DNA of 64,000 nucleotides, taken from assembly GCF_023078275.1 (NCBI RefSeq), contig NC_062977.1, forward strand, positions 11,553,118-11,617,117, read 5' to 3'. Below the pieces are notes generated by a model. That model was not told the origin of the DNA, searched no databases, and worked only from the letters and a program-made list of their open reading frames with translations. Both the position numbers and the translations under genes were made by a program. Each line of letters opens with the position of its first letter. Position 1 is the stretch's first letter. This DNA is from Leguminivora glycinivorella (lineage: Eukaryota > Arthropoda > Insecta > Lepidoptera > Tortricidae). Positions 63,941 to 64,000 of the stretch are shown here, in pieces.

Positions 63941-64000
63941 CTGCGTGTATATAAGATATCATATCAGACGCTACTGTTAGTGGTCACAGAAAATAAATTG

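Overview
This window is nuclear DNA of an insect, most probably a moth or butterfly. The evidence is an AT-rich background, spliced genes with canonical GT/AG introns that encode recognisable animal proteins, and a very dense load of DNA transposons, MITEs, SINEs and LINE fragments of lepidopteran type (for example piggyBac ends with TTAA, AATAAATAAAT tails, and repeats opening with TTTTTAACCGAC). The species cannot be named from sequence alone. There is no bacterial operon structure and no CRISPR array.

Two protein genes can be supported. The first is a plus-strand DnaJ co-chaperone gene of the DNAJB6/mrj type. Its coding exons lie at 38966-39030, 40579-40688, 43456-43641, 51297-51567 and 51844-51943 and join to 243 codons with every phase matching. 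A likely non-coding first exon and promoter sits near 24.9-25.7 kb. A second, previously unannotated-looking terminal exon (41933-42105, followed by AATAAA at 42589) is in phase with exon 2 and would give a 115-residue short isoform with a different tail. The second gene is the 3' half of a minus-strand FBXO21-type F-box gene (five exons, 63940 down to 61695, running off the right edge). It ends in the YccV/HspQ-like domain, and a decayed copy of one of its exons lies in its last intron.

Region by region: 1-24.8 kb is gene-poor and built of transposons: a foldback element (1425-4896), a first copy of a modular foldback family (4976-5940), a deleted piggyBac (11141-12743), a 120-bp satellite (14.2-15.96 kb), an unusual 1-kb element (18640-19638), and stacked hAT-like and Harbinger-like insertions (19.8-24.75 kb). 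25.7-38.9 kb is the presumed first intron of mrj and is mostly a 10.2-kb foldback element (28438-38661) whose arms carry arrays of about 160-bp repeats and whose interior holds a SINE split by nested insertions and a LINE fragment. 39-52 kb holds the mrj coding exons, with more MITEs and a 2.07-kb foldback copy in the third coding intron. 52-55.4 kb is the probable mrj 3' UTR, split by a third foldback copy. 55.4-61.3 kb has only repeats. 61.3-64 kb is the FBXO21-type gene, whose stop codon lies 26 bp from a hairpin MITE that may supply its poly(A) signal.

The main interest is how transposons shape these two genes: very long introns, hairpin-forming inserts in introns and 3' UTRs, several insertions datable by empty-site comparison inside the window, and a candidate alternative exon of mrj. 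All assignments come from reading the sequence and translating by eye; no database search was run.
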